64,000 nt of DNA from Kordia jejudonensis. Its GTDB lineage: Bacteria > Bacteroidota > Bacteroidia > Flavobacteriales > Flavobacteriaceae. A model generated the notes under the pieces. The model made no database searches. It had not been told where the DNA came from and worked only from the letters and a program-made list of their open reading frames with translations. The stretch covers positions 1 through 64,000 of the forward strand of contig NZ_LBMG01000011.1 in NCBI RefSeq assembly GCF_001005315.1, written 5' to 3'. Positions 17,578 to 26,717 of this stretch are shown here, in pieces. Each line of letters opens with the position of its first letter. Position 1 is the first letter of the stretch. A program made the position numbers and the translations under genes.

Positions 17578-18747
17578 GATTCCGCAACAAGTGCGGAATG
17601 ACAAATAAGAAACTAAATGTCATTCCTGCGAAGGCAGGAATCTAAATTTCAGTCTGGAAGTGAAAACAAAAAATAATAAGCTGAAAATGGATTCCGCAAT
17701 AAATGCGGAATGACAAATGAGAAACTAGATGTCATTCCTGCGAAGGCAGGAATCCACAAGTAAACATATGTACAAAACAATTCATCAATATTATGTGTAT
17801 ATTCTTTCTAACAAAAAGAACGGAACATTATACATTGGTATTTCTAACAATTTAGAAAGAAGAATATTTGAACATAAGTATAAATTAGTTGAAGGGTTTT
17901 CTAAAAAGTATAATTTGACAAAACTCGTATATTTTGAAATATTTCAATTTGTGGATGAGGCAATAGCAAGAGAGAAAAAATTGAAGAAATGGAAACGACA
18001 ATGGAAAATAAATTTAATTGAAGAAAAAAATCCTGACTGGAATGATTTAGCTTTGGATTGGTCAATAGACATGGATTCCGCAACAAGTGCGGAATGACAA
18101 ATGAGAAACTGAATGTCATTCCTGTGAAGGCAGAAATCTAAATCCTAGCATAAAAGAGGAAGTATAACTCAAATAATAACAAGCAGAAAATGGATTCCGC
18201 AACAAGTGCGGAATGACAGAAGAGAAACTGAATGTCATTCCTGCGATGGCAGGAATCTAAATCCTAGCATAAAAGAGGAAGTATAACTCAAATAATAATA
18301 AGCTGAAAATAGATTCCGCAATAAATGCGGAATGACAAATGAGAAACTAGATGTCATTCCTGCGAAGGCAAGAATCTAAATATTAATATGGAAGTGAAAT
18401 CATAAAAAAAATAACAACAATTATAGAAATGGATTCCGCAACAGGTGCGGAATGACAAATGAAAAACTGAATGTCATTCCTGCGAAGGTAGGAATCTAAA
18501 TCCTAGCATAAAAGAGGAAGTATAACTCAAATAATAACAAACAGAAAATAGATTCCGCAACAAGTGCGGAATGACAGAAGAGAAACTGAATGTCATTCCT
18601 GCGAAAGCTGAAATCCAAAATAAAAAATAAAACCAGAAAATAGATTCCGCAACAAGTGCGGAATGACAAATGATAAACTGAATGTCATTCCTACGAAGGC
18701 AGGAATCTAAAATAACAAAACAGATTCCCGCCTACGCGGGAATTACA
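17578..18747. repeat. Array of paired REP-like palindromes
   Basis: Eight pairs of palindromes are present. Element A is ATTCCGCA-loop-TGCGGAAT followed by TGACA. About 15 bases later comes element B, TGTC then ATTCCTGC-loop-GCAGGAAT, in inverted orientation. Pairs begin at about 17578, 17690, 18074, 18192, 18312, 18432, 18551 and 18643, with 45-60 base spacers that are also repeated (TCCTAGCATAAAAGAGGAAG recurs). A last single palindrome (ATTCCCGC/GCGGGAAT, 18723-18747) ends 1 base before the ATG of the next gene. The layout resembles bacterial interspersed mosaic elements. A GIY-YIG gene lies inside. Confidence 0.95.
17768..18097 (+). CDS. GIY-YIG nuclease embedded in the palindrome array
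   Basis: This 109-residue, single-domain nuclease has YYVYILSNKKNGTLYIGIS near 8-26 (the GIY and YIG strands), NNLERRIFEHK with the catalytic Arg near 27-37, and KNPDWNDLALDW near the end, typical of the UPF0213/GIY-YIG group. The start is placed at the ATG at 17768; a longer open frame starts inside the palindrome upstream. The last codons (MDSATSAE, stop) are read from palindrome A of the third pair, so the repeat supplies the C-terminus. These proteins are usually of unknown biological role; here the tight link suggests it cuts or spreads the repeat. Confidence 0.85.
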   Translation: MYKTIHQYYVYILSNKKNGTLYIGISNNLERRIFEHKYKLVEGFSKKYNLTKLVYFEIFQFVDEAIAREKKLKKWKRQWKINLIEEKNPDWNDLALDWSIDMDSATSAE

Positions 18748-18748
18748 G

Positions 18749-19798
18749 ATGAAAAAAACAAGGAAACATATCGTATTTTTAACACCAGGTTTTGCAGCGT
18801 CAGAAAATGATTCTACTACAATTCCTGCGTTGCAAGTGTTTCTCAAAAATATACGAAAAGCATTGCCGCATGCAAAGCTGACACTACTTTCGTTTCAGTT
18901 TCCTTTTACAGAGAAAAGTTACGATTGGCACGGCATAGAAATAATTCCGCTAAACGGGCAAAATAAACGTTTGAAGAAATTGTGGACTTGGAAAAAAGCC
19001 GCAAAAACACTGCAAAAACTTCACGCAAAACAGAAAATTGATACGATTCATAGTTTTTGGATTGGCGAATGCGCACGAATTGGACAGCAATTTGCAGACA
19101 AATACAATAGCAATCATATAGTGACTGTTATGGGACAAGATGCTGTTGTAAAAAATACATTTGCTAATTATTTGATGCATTCGAAAGCAACAATTGTAAC
19201 GCTTTCAGAGAATCACAAAGTAGCTTTGAAAAAAACGTACGGTTTAAATGCTACTATTATTCCTTGGCATTTGGACGTTACCGAATTTCCAGCTTTACAA
19301 GAAAATACCATTGATATTTTGGGTGTCGGTTCGCTAAATACGATTAAGAATTACGAAGATTTCATCGATGTTATTTCTTCTTTAACAAAAACGTATAAAA
19401 ACCTCAACGTTGCTATTATTGGCGATGGCGCATTGCAAAAAGAACTCAAAACTAAGATTCAGAATTTACAGTTAGAAAATACAATTTCACTTCTTGGAAA
19501 GCTACCGCGAACGGATGTTTTTCAAAAAATGGCAACATCAAAAATCTTATTGCATACAAGCTTGTACGAATCGTTTGGATTTGTATTTTTAGAAGCATTA
19601 TACTCAGGAATGCACATTGTATCGTACAACGTAGGCTTGGCAAAAGCCTCCAAACATTGGTCTGTATGTAATCAGAAAGCTGAATTGATTGAAGCTTGTG
19701 AAATAGTGTTTTCTCGTGAAAACGAACAGAAAGAACGCATAACATTGAGTACAGAAACTGAAACCATCAACGCATATTTATCTTTGTATCATGCGTAA
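18749..19798 (+). CDS. Family 4 glycosyltransferase (GT-B)
   Basis: The 349-residue protein is a two-domain GT-B enzyme. The N-terminal domain runs from VFLTPGFAASENDST. The C-terminal domain has ILGVGSLNTIKNYEDFI near 190, IIGDGALQKEL near 224 and the nucleotide-sugar motif ESFGFVFLE (E-x7-E) near 274-282. It is a retaining transferase for cytosolic glycan assembly. Its ATG follows the last palindrome of the array by 1 base, so the leader, if transcribed from the left, would fold directly against the start. It overlaps the flippase gene by 8 bases. Confidence 0.87.
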   Translation: MKKTRKHIVFLTPGFAASENDSTTIPALQVFLKNIRKALPHAKLTLLSFQFPFTEKSYDWHGIEIIPLNGQNKRLKKLWTWKKAAKTLQKLHAKQKIDTIHSFWIGECARIGQQFADKYNSNHIVTVMGQDAVVKNTFANYLMHSKATIVTLSENHKVALKKTYGLNATIIPWHLDVTEFPALQENTIDILGVGSLNTIKNYEDFIDVISSLTKTYKNLNVAIIGDGALQKELKTKIQNLQLENTISLLGKLPRTDVFQKMATSKILLHTSLYESFGFVFLEALYSGMHIVSYNVGLAKASKHWSVCNQKAELIEACEIVFSRENEQKERITLSTETETINAYLSLYHA

Positions 19799-20939
19799 AT
19801 TGATTACTATAGGTGTAAACACAATTCAAGGATTTGCAAGTCCTGCTTTCAACTTTTTGATTGTCGTATTTGGTGTAAAAATTTTCGGGAAATCAGATTG
19901 GGCAAGTTTGATCAACGTGATGATTTGGGTATTTTTTATTTGCTTCCTTTTTGGCTGGGGAAATCGTGATTATTTGCTTCGAAAGTATAGTGAAGCACCC
20001 TCAAAAATGTATCATGCTTTTTTTAGCAACTTCTTTTCACGTTGTTTGCTACTGCCTTTTTCTTTACTATTATTTGTATTTTTTCCTGTACAAATAGCCA
20101 TTTGGACAATTGCACTGATTGTACTAATTTTTATGTACGCATCGTTGAGCACATTAGTGGTATATCATCAAAAGTTTGGCGCACAATTGATCGCGGAAAT
20201 TATCGGTTTTACCATTATCTTTGGAAGTATTTTTTATGTTGAAACGTTTCATCTTGAGACTTTTTTACAACTGTATGTCGTTTCAGTTTTGGTAAAATTA
20301 ATTGTACTTAGCAGCAAACTAAAACTTTGGAATGCACCTTTTTCTATAAAAATTTCTATCCAAGAATTTAAAGCCGGATTGCCATTTTTTATTCTTGGAC
20401 TGAGTGGCTGGCTACTTTCAAAAGTAGATATTTATGCTGTAGATTTCTACTTAGAAAAATCACAGTTAGCCGAATATCAATTATTGATTACTGCTTTTTT
20501 AATGTTACAAGCATTAGCGGCTTATATTACCATTCCGTTTACAAAACATGTGTATCGCGTTTCCGACACAGTCGTTCGCAAAATAAAATACAAACTCTAT
20601 GCAGTTTCGTTACCACTTACCATTTTTGGCGGATTCTTCATTTGGTGGATCATGGAAAATTTTGTCGAATTAGGATTTAGCTATGAACACTATATTCTTG
20701 GCGGATTGATTGCTTTGCCTTGTTATTTTTACACCTTAAATATCATGGAACTTATGAAAAGTCATCAAGAACGTACCGTTATTTATATTGCCTTTTTAGG
20801 TTTTTTGGTGTGTGTAAGCTTTATTTTACTTCTTATTGAAACGTACGAACTTTTTGGTGTGTTACTTAGCGTATGCATTACGCAATGGGTTGTACTGATT
20901 GTATATAAGTTGCACTGGAAATTTTCAAACAAACGTTAA
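19791..20939 (+). CDS. Polysaccharide flippase-like membrane protein
   Basis: The 382-residue protein has about ten to twelve hydrophobic helices and very few acidic residues in them. FNFLIVVFGVKIFGKSDWASL at the start and YAVDFYLEKSQLAEYQLLIT near 220-240 are typical of the Wzx/oligosaccharide flippase (MATE-MVF) superfamily. It is slightly shorter than the usual 420-480 residues. Its overlap with the GT4 gene supports a role in moving the lipid-linked glycan across the inner membrane. No Wzy polymerase or Wzz chain-length protein is seen in this window. Confidence 0.75.
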   Translation: MRKLITIGVNTIQGFASPAFNFLIVVFGVKIFGKSDWASLINVMIWVFFICFLFGWGNRDYLLRKYSEAPSKMYHAFFSNFFSRCLLLPFSLLLFVFFPVQIAIWTIALIVLIFMYASLSTLVVYHQKFGAQLIAEIIGFTIIFGSIFYVETFHLETFLQLYVVSVLVKLIVLSSKLKLWNAPFSIKISIQEFKAGLPFFILGLSGWLLSKVDIYAVDFYLEKSQLAEYQLLITAFLMLQALAAYITIPFTKHVYRVSDTVVRKIKYKLYAVSLPLTIFGGFFIWWIMENFVELGFSYEHYILGGLIALPCYFYTLNIMELMKSHQERTVIYIAFLGFLVCVSFILLLIETYELFGVLLSVCITQWVVLIVYKLHWKFSNKR

Positions 20940-20983
20940 CTATTGATTGTACTTTGCTTCTATTAGTGTAAAATGAAAGCATA

Positions 20984-21817
20984 CTATTTTTTTCTTCTAA
21001 AGAAATTCAACACTTTACTAATAAAGTCATCATTGATACCAAACGTACCTTTAATCCATGTGTAAATAGCAATGAGTTTTTTATCTAACCAAATTAAAAC
21101 CGACTTGAATCCATCATTTGGACGCGCACGATAATTGGTGGATCGTCGTTTGAACGAACCTGTTTTTTCTTCTGTAAAATAATACAAAGCAATTGATTTT
21201 CGAGTTGTATCTGCTGGACAAGTTATCGGATCGGGAAAGCCGTGATACGAATCTTCATCGGTGTTAAATATGACAATTCGATTAAAAATTGGCGCGATTT
21301 TTACCGCACATTTCGACATATCTTTTTCCCATAATTCTAAATCGCCACCATAAGAAGTTTGCCAGTTTTTATTGAGATATACCAATACATTTACACGACG
21401 TCGCCATGTTTTTTTGTGTGGATGCACGGTAAAGTCAGCATGAATATTCAAATATCCGCCATTTTCACTTTGATGAATTCCGCCACCTTCAATGGTAGTA
21501 TCAGGCAAAAGGTTAGAAATTCCTGTCAATTGTTCCAAATAGCGAATAAATTCGGGCGAATTCAACTCTTTGATAACGCCATCGCGAATAAATTCAGGAA
21601 TCAATTCTAGCTTATTCAGTCCGTGTTTTTTTTCATTTACATGTACATAATGAATCCAACCTTCATCTTTAATTTTAGGAAAAACTGCCAATGCTTTTTC
21701 GGCTGCTTCCGACGTTAAACAATCGTCTAAAATAATATGTGGATACGGCGCCGCGGATTGATAACTTTGTATATCGTCAGTTAAAGTGGCTTTTCTTTTT
21801 GAATAATCAAAAATCAT
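20984..21817 (-). CDS. 2-oxoglutarate/Fe(II) oxygenase (prolyl-4-hydroxylase-like)
   Basis: The 277-residue protein shows the full double-stranded beta-helix set. The first Fe ligands are HAD in YLNIHADF near 123-130, the distal His is in DSYHGF near 187-192, and the 2-oxoglutarate-binding Arg is in TRKSIALYYF near 203-212. Family members hydroxylate protein side chains or small molecules. In surface-glycan loci they are found as hydroxylases of sugars or acyl chains, but the target is unknown. It is transcribed alone, opposite to the flanking genes, converging on the flippase gene and diverging from the SGNH gene. Confidence 0.87.
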   Translation of the reverse strand: MIFDYSKRKATLTDDIQSYQSAAPYPHIILDDCLTSEAAEKALAVFPKIKDEGWIHYVHVNEKKHGLNKLELIPEFIRDGVIKELNSPEFIRYLEQLTGISNLLPDTTIEGGGIHQSENGGYLNIHADFTVHPHKKTWRRRVNVLVYLNKNWQTSYGGDLELWEKDMSKCAVKIAPIFNRIVIFNTDEDSYHGFPDPITCPADTTRKSIALYYFTEEKTGSFKRRSTNYRARPNDGFKSVLIWLDKKLIAIYTWIKGTFGINDDFISKVLNFFRRKK

Positions 21818-21926
21818 GGGTTGGTTTTCGTATTTGCACGCTAAATGTACTGAAAATATTGAAACATCAAAATGGATTTTTGTGTGCTTTTTTTATTTTT
21901 TGTTCCTTTGTACGAAATGGAATTTT

Positions 21927-22979
21927 ATGAAATATAAACGCCTTATTGGAATCAATTTACTTGTATTGTGTGGATTGTTGTTTATCTTATCCGTGATTTT
22001 ATATTTTGTACAATACAATCGAATTACTACCTTTTTTAAGTTTACAAGCGAATTTCAGGCACAATATTACATTCCAGATTCTACAGCGCTTTTTATTCAT
22101 AAACCCAATATTCACATTTACGATAATTGGGGAACACCAGAACAAAAAATATCTACGGAACGACGCACAAATAATTTAGGTTTCCGAGATGATGATGATG
22201 TCTTGGCCAAGAAACAAAATGAACTTCGTGTCCTTGTAACAGGCGATTCGCATACGGACGGCGTTTTGAAACACAATACAGAATCTTTTATCAATGTCTG
22301 GGAAACACAGCTCAATGCAAAAGATACAACGACTTATTATAATTGTATCAATGGTGGCGTTGGATATTATACGTTTCGTAATTACCACGGTTTTTTAAAG
22401 AAGTATGCCTATTTACAACCTGACGTATTTGTCATTAATGTTTTTACAGGAAATGATTTTCGCGAATGTGCTCTTTACGAAGACGACCGCACGAGCTTTT
22501 CGAATATTTATAAAAGTATGCGAATGAGCGTTCGCAGAAAGTTTCAATCTTCCGCAGCACAAGAATTCCCGTATATACAAGGTATAGAACAATTGCTATA
22601 TTATGAATCGTTTCCTAGTGAAAAAGAGCGTACGATGACTATTGCTCAGAAATATCTTTTGGAAATTATAGCGTTGTGCAAACAGGAAAATATTCGACTT
22701 ATTGTTACTTTATTACCTTCAAGAGCAGAAGTAAAACCTGCGTTTTATGACAAAATTCAAACCCTATTCAATCTTGATACAGAAACCATGGATACCAATA
22801 AAGAATTGACAGCAATGTTGATTGATTTCCTTCAAAAACAACAGATTGAATATCACGATTTGACACCTGCATTGCTTGACTCAACTGAGAAGTTATATTG
22901 GGATGAAGATTTACACATCAATCCAAAAGCACATGAACTGATTGGTAATTTTTTGTTTGATAAAATTGATTTGAAGTAA
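21927..22979 (+). CDS. Membrane-anchored SGNH hydrolase-like protein (2)
   Basis: The protein begins at the ATG at 21927 (MKYKRLIG), directly before one membrane helix (about residues 9-27). The open frame extends upstream to 21816, but that stretch overlaps the divergent oxygenase start and is not signal-like. The blocks are GDSHTDG (Ser), INGGVGYYT (Gly), FTGNDF (Asn) and DLHINPKAH (Asp/His). The catalytic domain should face the periplasm. The length is about 350 residues, like SGNH 1. It probably adds or removes acyl groups on the glycan. It converges on the GT39 gene at 23008 with a 28-base gap. Confidence 0.8.
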   Translation: MKYKRLIGINLLVLCGLLFILSVILYFVQYNRITTFFKFTSEFQAQYYIPDSTALFIHKPNIHIYDNWGTPEQKISTERRTNNLGFRDDDDVLAKKQNELRVLVTGDSHTDGVLKHNTESFINVWETQLNAKDTTTYYNCINGGVGYYTFRNYHGFLKKYAYLQPDVFVINVFTGNDFRECALYEDDRTSFSNIYKSMRMSVRRKFQSSAAQEFPYIQGIEQLLYYESFPSEKERTMTIAQKYLLEIIALCKQENIRLIVTLLPSRAEVKPAFYDKIQTLFNLDTETMDTNKELTAMLIDFLQKQQIEYHDLTPALLDSTEKLYWDEDLHINPKAHELIGNFLFDKIDLK

Positions 22980-23007
22980 CTTACGTTTGTACATCTAATT
23001 AAAACTG

Positions 23008-24603
23008 TTAATTTGTTACCAAATACATTACACCTTTTCCTGGCAACCAACGAGAATATGTATATTCTTGAAGCACTTTTTGATCTTCCGCAGGTTTAAA
23101 AACTAAGGTGTAGACAGGTGTCACGTTTTCCCACCATTTTTCTTGATCTTCTGAAAAGAAATTCCATGTAACATATTCTACGCCTCCTTGTATTTGATTT
23201 TTAGGAATGGTTTCGGTCAATTCGTTTAATACATTCCAACGCAGACGATTCCAAGATAAATGATCGTGTACTGCGCAGACTGAAAATAAAGTAAATATTC
23301 CGATACAGGTATACGTAAGATATTGATATACCTTTTTGGGCACTTTTACAGCTGCATTTGTTCCTAAAAACACAATTATTATTGGAAACAATGGCAGTAA
23401 ATATCTATCATAGACACCCACAATTAAAAATGGCGTGAGATAGACTACTGAAAATACAAATGCAAACACTACGATGGAAGATACATTTTTCCTTTTCAAT
23501 ACCGAAAAAATCAATCTTTTTATGTGAAACATCAACGTTACACTAGAAAAAACTCCGATCGCTGTAATAATTTGCCAAAGTAATTTTGGCGCTCTCGGAT
23601 CAGGACTTGTGGTAAAGTTTCCTGCATGATCTGCTAATGTTGTTGGTCCTACTCCGAAATCGATCCAAATATTATCTAAACTTGGAATTTCTCTTCCTGT
23701 TCTTATTAAAAAATACGTCACCAATACTGTCCAAATAATCGCGGATATTTTATAGCCTTTAAATGTGTATCGATTGAAATATAGCAAGTGTATTGGCACT
23801 AATAAAAATCCTATATACGCCATTGATCTAAAGAAATACGAAACGGAATTTAGAAAGATTCCCGTATCTACATGAATGATGGTATCTAACATCAAATTGA
23901 ACTTGGTGTTGTACCGATCTTGTAACAAATCATTCGCTTCCATTATGTAGGAGAATAGTAATGAAAACATCAATAACGCGAGTAATGGAAAAACAGCTTT
24001 TATCAAATGTACACGTGTGCGCTTTTTGACTATTATGATTGTAATGAACCAAACTACGGGGAAAATCCAAGCCAATTGCCGAATGAGAAACATCCAATAA
24101 CAAAAAACGACGGCTAACAGTAAAGGTTGCCATTTGTCTGTTTGTAACGCTTTCGCGAAGAAATAAAACGCCCAAATGGTGACACAATAAAAAGGCACAT
24201 CGGTCATGAACGAAAATGATAAGGATAAGAATATCGGATTCATCATACATAACAATACACCAATTAAGGTGATCCAACGTGAAATATTTGCGAGTTTACA
24301 GAGTTCGTAAATTCCGATGAGTGTAGCAAATCCCATGACTAAGGTTGACCAACGCAAAACTGTAAAGGAAAAACCAAAGATTTTAGTGAATACATAGCCC
24401 CAATACACATGTCCCACCAACGTCATTTCGCCCCAATTGTACAATTTCAAATAGCCTTCTTCCACCAAGGTTTTGACTGATTTCCCGTAACACCAATCGT
24501 CATTCAATGGGAAATCTCCAGCAGGATTAATGATTGCAATGATAAGCAACCACAACACCAATAATCCTAAATGGTCTTTATATTCTTTGAGGAAACTATT
24601 CAT
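23008..24603 (-). CDS. GT39-like membrane glycosyltransferase (2)
   Basis: The 531-residue protein has about eleven membrane helices and a soluble C-terminal domain. The first periplasmic loop carries FPLNDDW near 31-37, the acidic pair expected for the catalytic site of ArnT/PMT-type (GT-C) enzymes. It overlaps the upstream 144-residue gene by 8 bases, which in turn lies 2 bases after the SGNH gene, giving a three-gene minus-strand operon. It presumably transfers a sugar from a polyprenyl-phosphate carrier at the outer face of the inner membrane. Confidence 0.82.
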   Translation of the reverse strand: MNSFLKEYKDHLGLLVLWLLIIAIINPAGDFPLNDDWCYGKSVKTLVEEGYLKLYNWGEMTLVGHVYWGYVFTKIFGFSFTVLRWSTLVMGFATLIGIYELCKLANISRWITLIGVLLCMMNPIFLSLSFSFMTDVPFYCVTIWAFYFFAKALQTDKWQPLLLAVVFCYWMFLIRQLAWIFPVVWFITIIIVKKRTRVHLIKAVFPLLALLMFSLLFSYIMEANDLLQDRYNTKFNLMLDTIIHVDTGIFLNSVSYFFRSMAYIGFLLVPIHLLYFNRYTFKGYKISAIIWTVLVTYFLIRTGREIPSLDNIWIDFGVGPTTLADHAGNFTTSPDPRAPKLLWQIITAIGVFSSVTLMFHIKRLIFSVLKRKNVSSIVVFAFVFSVVYLTPFLIVGVYDRYLLPLFPIIIVFLGTNAAVKVPKKVYQYLTYTCIGIFTLFSVCAVHDHLSWNRLRWNVLNELTETIPKNQIQGGVEYVTWNFFSEDQEKWWENVTPVYTLVFKPAEDQKVLQEYTYSRWLPGKGVMYLVTN

Positions 24604-25030
24604 CTATCGTAAAATTTTCATTAAAGCCAAAACCAACATACTTGATGCCTTTTTCAGCAAAGTACGCCTTATATATTTCAACTTCTTTCTTTGCTTCTTT
24701 TAGATCTCCTTCAATACTTTTACGATCAAACCGATAAATTTTGTCATGATCTAACAGATTCCACACAATTATATCTTCTTCATGAATTACTTCTACTCCT
24801 TGTTCCCAACCGCTACATTGAGGCGAGCCACAAAGACATGAAAAAAGAAAATATGTTCCTGCTTTTTCGATACTTTCTAATAGTAAATTAGCATCTACCA
24901 TATCTCCTTCTTCGTAGACTCTTCCTGAATTAACACGGATTTCTAGTTTGCCTTCCATCCAAATGTCTTCACGACTCATTTGTTGCGCCATTACAAGTAA
25001 TTCTGTGTATATAGTATCTAATCTGGTCAT
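24596..25030 (-). CDS. Uncharacterised 144-residue protein with Cys cluster
   Basis: I do not recognise this family. The protein is acidic, with no signal peptide or membrane helix. A central segment SCLCGSPQCSGWEQG near 69-83 contains three closely spaced Cys with Gly and could bind a metal. The C-terminal half is a charged helix (GDLKEAKKEVEIYKAYFAEK). The segment TYFLFSCLCG..CSGWEQGVEV recalls small immunity-like or SMI1-adjacent proteins, but this is not enough for a call. It is coupled to the GT39 gene by an 8-base overlap and lies 2 bases after the SGNH gene. Confidence 0.6.
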   Translation of the reverse strand: MTRLDTIYTELLVMAQQMSREDIWMEGKLEIRVNSGRVYEEGDMVDANLLLESIEKAGTYFLFSCLCGSPQCSGWEQGVEVIHEEDIIVWNLLDHDKIYRFDRKSIEGDLKEAKKEVEIYKAYFAEKGIKYVGFGFNENFTIDE

Positions 25031-25032
25031 TT

Positions 25033-26154
25033 TTATGGTTTGTAATATGTAAAAAATGATTCAATTTCCTTTTTTGCGAATGCATTTCCTGCTTCACTCC
25101 AATGTCCGTCACAGGATAGAAATAAAGCTTTGTATTCTGCTTCTGAAAAAACTGCTGTTTTGGGTAATAAGTCTAAGTATTCTACCTCAATATTGTCACA
25201 AACCGCTTGCAATCGTTTTGCCAACGGGTTTTTTCCGTGTTCGCGATAGGCTTTGATTTCTTTTTCAATAGGAATGCTATAAACCATTACAGGACGATCG
25301 CCCGCCAAGCGTTTGATTTCTTCTATAGAAAAACGCATGCGGTTGAATTGTTTTTCAGTGTAATTGAAATAGCTTGGTACTTTTGAAGCATCCAACAATT
25401 TGTCTTCTGGAATAGCTTTTACTCGCTGCAATACACTCAAATATCGATACATATTGTAAGCATGCGTAAAGTTCTTTAAAAACTTGTAGATAAAACTAGG
25501 TTGTATGGGTTTTGCTCTTGATTTGTGCAAACTATCTGCATGATATACCAATTCATAATTTGGATATGCGCCTTTTAAAAACGGCTGATATCTGTCGCCA
25601 CCAACTTTCAAGCCTACTTCATAATCATCATCTATAAAATCATTTGATGGTAAAATACCAATCAAAACGGCTTCATGCGAATGTTTACTTGCCAATGATT
25701 TGTACATCATCATGTATTGTGTGGGACCAAAATTACCTGCCAAACCAAAATTTAAATGTGGAATATTTGTTTCTTTTTCTAACAAATTGGTCAAACGATC
25801 TTGCATATGTACACCAATTCCTTCTGTAAAGGAATCGCCCAAAGCAACTACGCGTTTGGTTGTAGCATTTTCTTCGCGTTCTACATCACGAAGTCCTTTT
25901 GAATTGGATTGATACACGACATCAAAGCAATATTTTTTCTGTCGATATTCATCATTCGGTAAATGTAATGTGCCAAAATTTTCATCCAAATCGTACCAAA
26001 AACGATGTGTATTTTGAAATGTATAGGTAGGAATTTCTATTTTCACTTCAGCTGTACGAATATAAATTGCCAAAATTACTTCAAGCAAAATAAACGTAAT
26101 CCCGAAAATAATGATCAGGTTTTTTAAGGGTTTAAAGAGGTATTTTTTAAGCAA
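25033..26154 (-). CDS. Membrane-anchored SGNH hydrolase-like protein (3)
   Basis: The start is taken as TTG at 26154 (LLKKYLFKPLKN), just before the membrane helix; this gives 373 residues. The frame stays open to an ATG at 26349, but that extension is Cys- and Asn-rich, unlike an anchor region, and lies opposite another coding-like fragment. The blocks are GDSFTEG (Ser), LAGNFGPTQ (Gly), LPSNDF (Asn) and DGHWSEAGN (Asp/His). It heads a three-gene operon with the Cys-cluster protein and a GT39 enzyme. A periplasmic acyl-group esterase or transferase is likely. Confidence 0.78.
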   Translation of the reverse strand: MLKKYLFKPLKNLIIIFGITFILLEVILAIYIRTAEVKIEIPTYTFQNTHRFWYDLDENFGTLHLPNDEYRQKKYCFDVVYQSNSKGLRDVEREENATTKRVVALGDSFTEGIGVHMQDRLTNLLEKETNIPHLNFGLAGNFGPTQYMMMYKSLASKHSHEAVLIGILPSNDFIDDDYEVGLKVGGDRYQPFLKGAYPNYELVYHADSLHKSRAKPIQPSFIYKFLKNFTHAYNMYRYLSVLQRVKAIPEDKLLDASKVPSYFNYTEKQFNRMRFSIEEIKRLAGDRPVMVYSIPIEKEIKAYREHGKNPLAKRLQAVCDNIEVEYLDLLPKTAVFSEAEYKALFLSCDGHWSEAGNAFAKKEIESFFTYYKP

Positions 26155-26272
26155 AACTGTTTCTTTGGTCGTTGGTGTGATTTCAACAAATATACAGTCT
26201 CTTCGAAAAGAATTTATACGAAATATGAAAAAATAAGCCATGCTAACATTTCTTTTGCTATTACATTTATAG

Positions 26273-26398
26273 TTCACAACAAAATTTATATTGCATGAAA
26301 AATTAAGAATCATAAAAGTAGCTGCAGCGCATCGTGAACGAGTTGCCAATGCGAATTTTAGTGCTGTTTATCAATATTTTACGCCCAAAGTAAAATAA
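26273..26398 (+). pseudogene. Short coding-like fragment, probably a gene remnant
   Basis: After a TAG at 26270-26272 the frame reads to TAA at 26396-26398. The last part (AAAHRERVANANFSAVYQYF) looks like a real protein C-terminus rather than random translation. There is no ATG. A TTG at 26291 could give 35 residues. It lies antisense to the doubtful N-terminal extension of the SGNH gene. I do not recognise the parent family. The rest of the interval up to 26717 is A/T-rich and shows no gene; it must hold the promoter of the radical SAM gene at 26718. Confidence 0.25.
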
Positions 26399-26717
26399 AA
26401 GTAGACCGATAGAAACATTTGTAAGAAGCTGTAAAATAGTAAAAATTCACATTCAAAAGTTAGCAAACTAAGTCACTTAACTTCTTTATACAGTATTAAA
26501 AAAAATGAATTTTATTGAATTGTTGTTTTACATACAAGAGTAAATCTTCAACAAAGTATTCAATTTAGATTCACTTCAGATAGATGTCGTGTTTTTTACA
26601 CTTAAATTGCAAATTTGATCATGTATTTCCCGTTTAGATTTGTAGATTTACAACATTTTAAAGTGCGTTTTGTCAAAACTTCAAATTGACTCGTAAAAAT
26701 TGAAGCATATTTAATTC

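Noticed and set aside
17578-18747. Possible CRISPR array
   Set aside because: The units are palindromic pairs with repeated spacers rather than unique spacers, and no cas gene is present.
21816-21926. Upstream start for SGNH protein 2
   Set aside because: It overlaps the divergent oxygenase start codon and would put a second hydrophobic stretch before the usual anchor.
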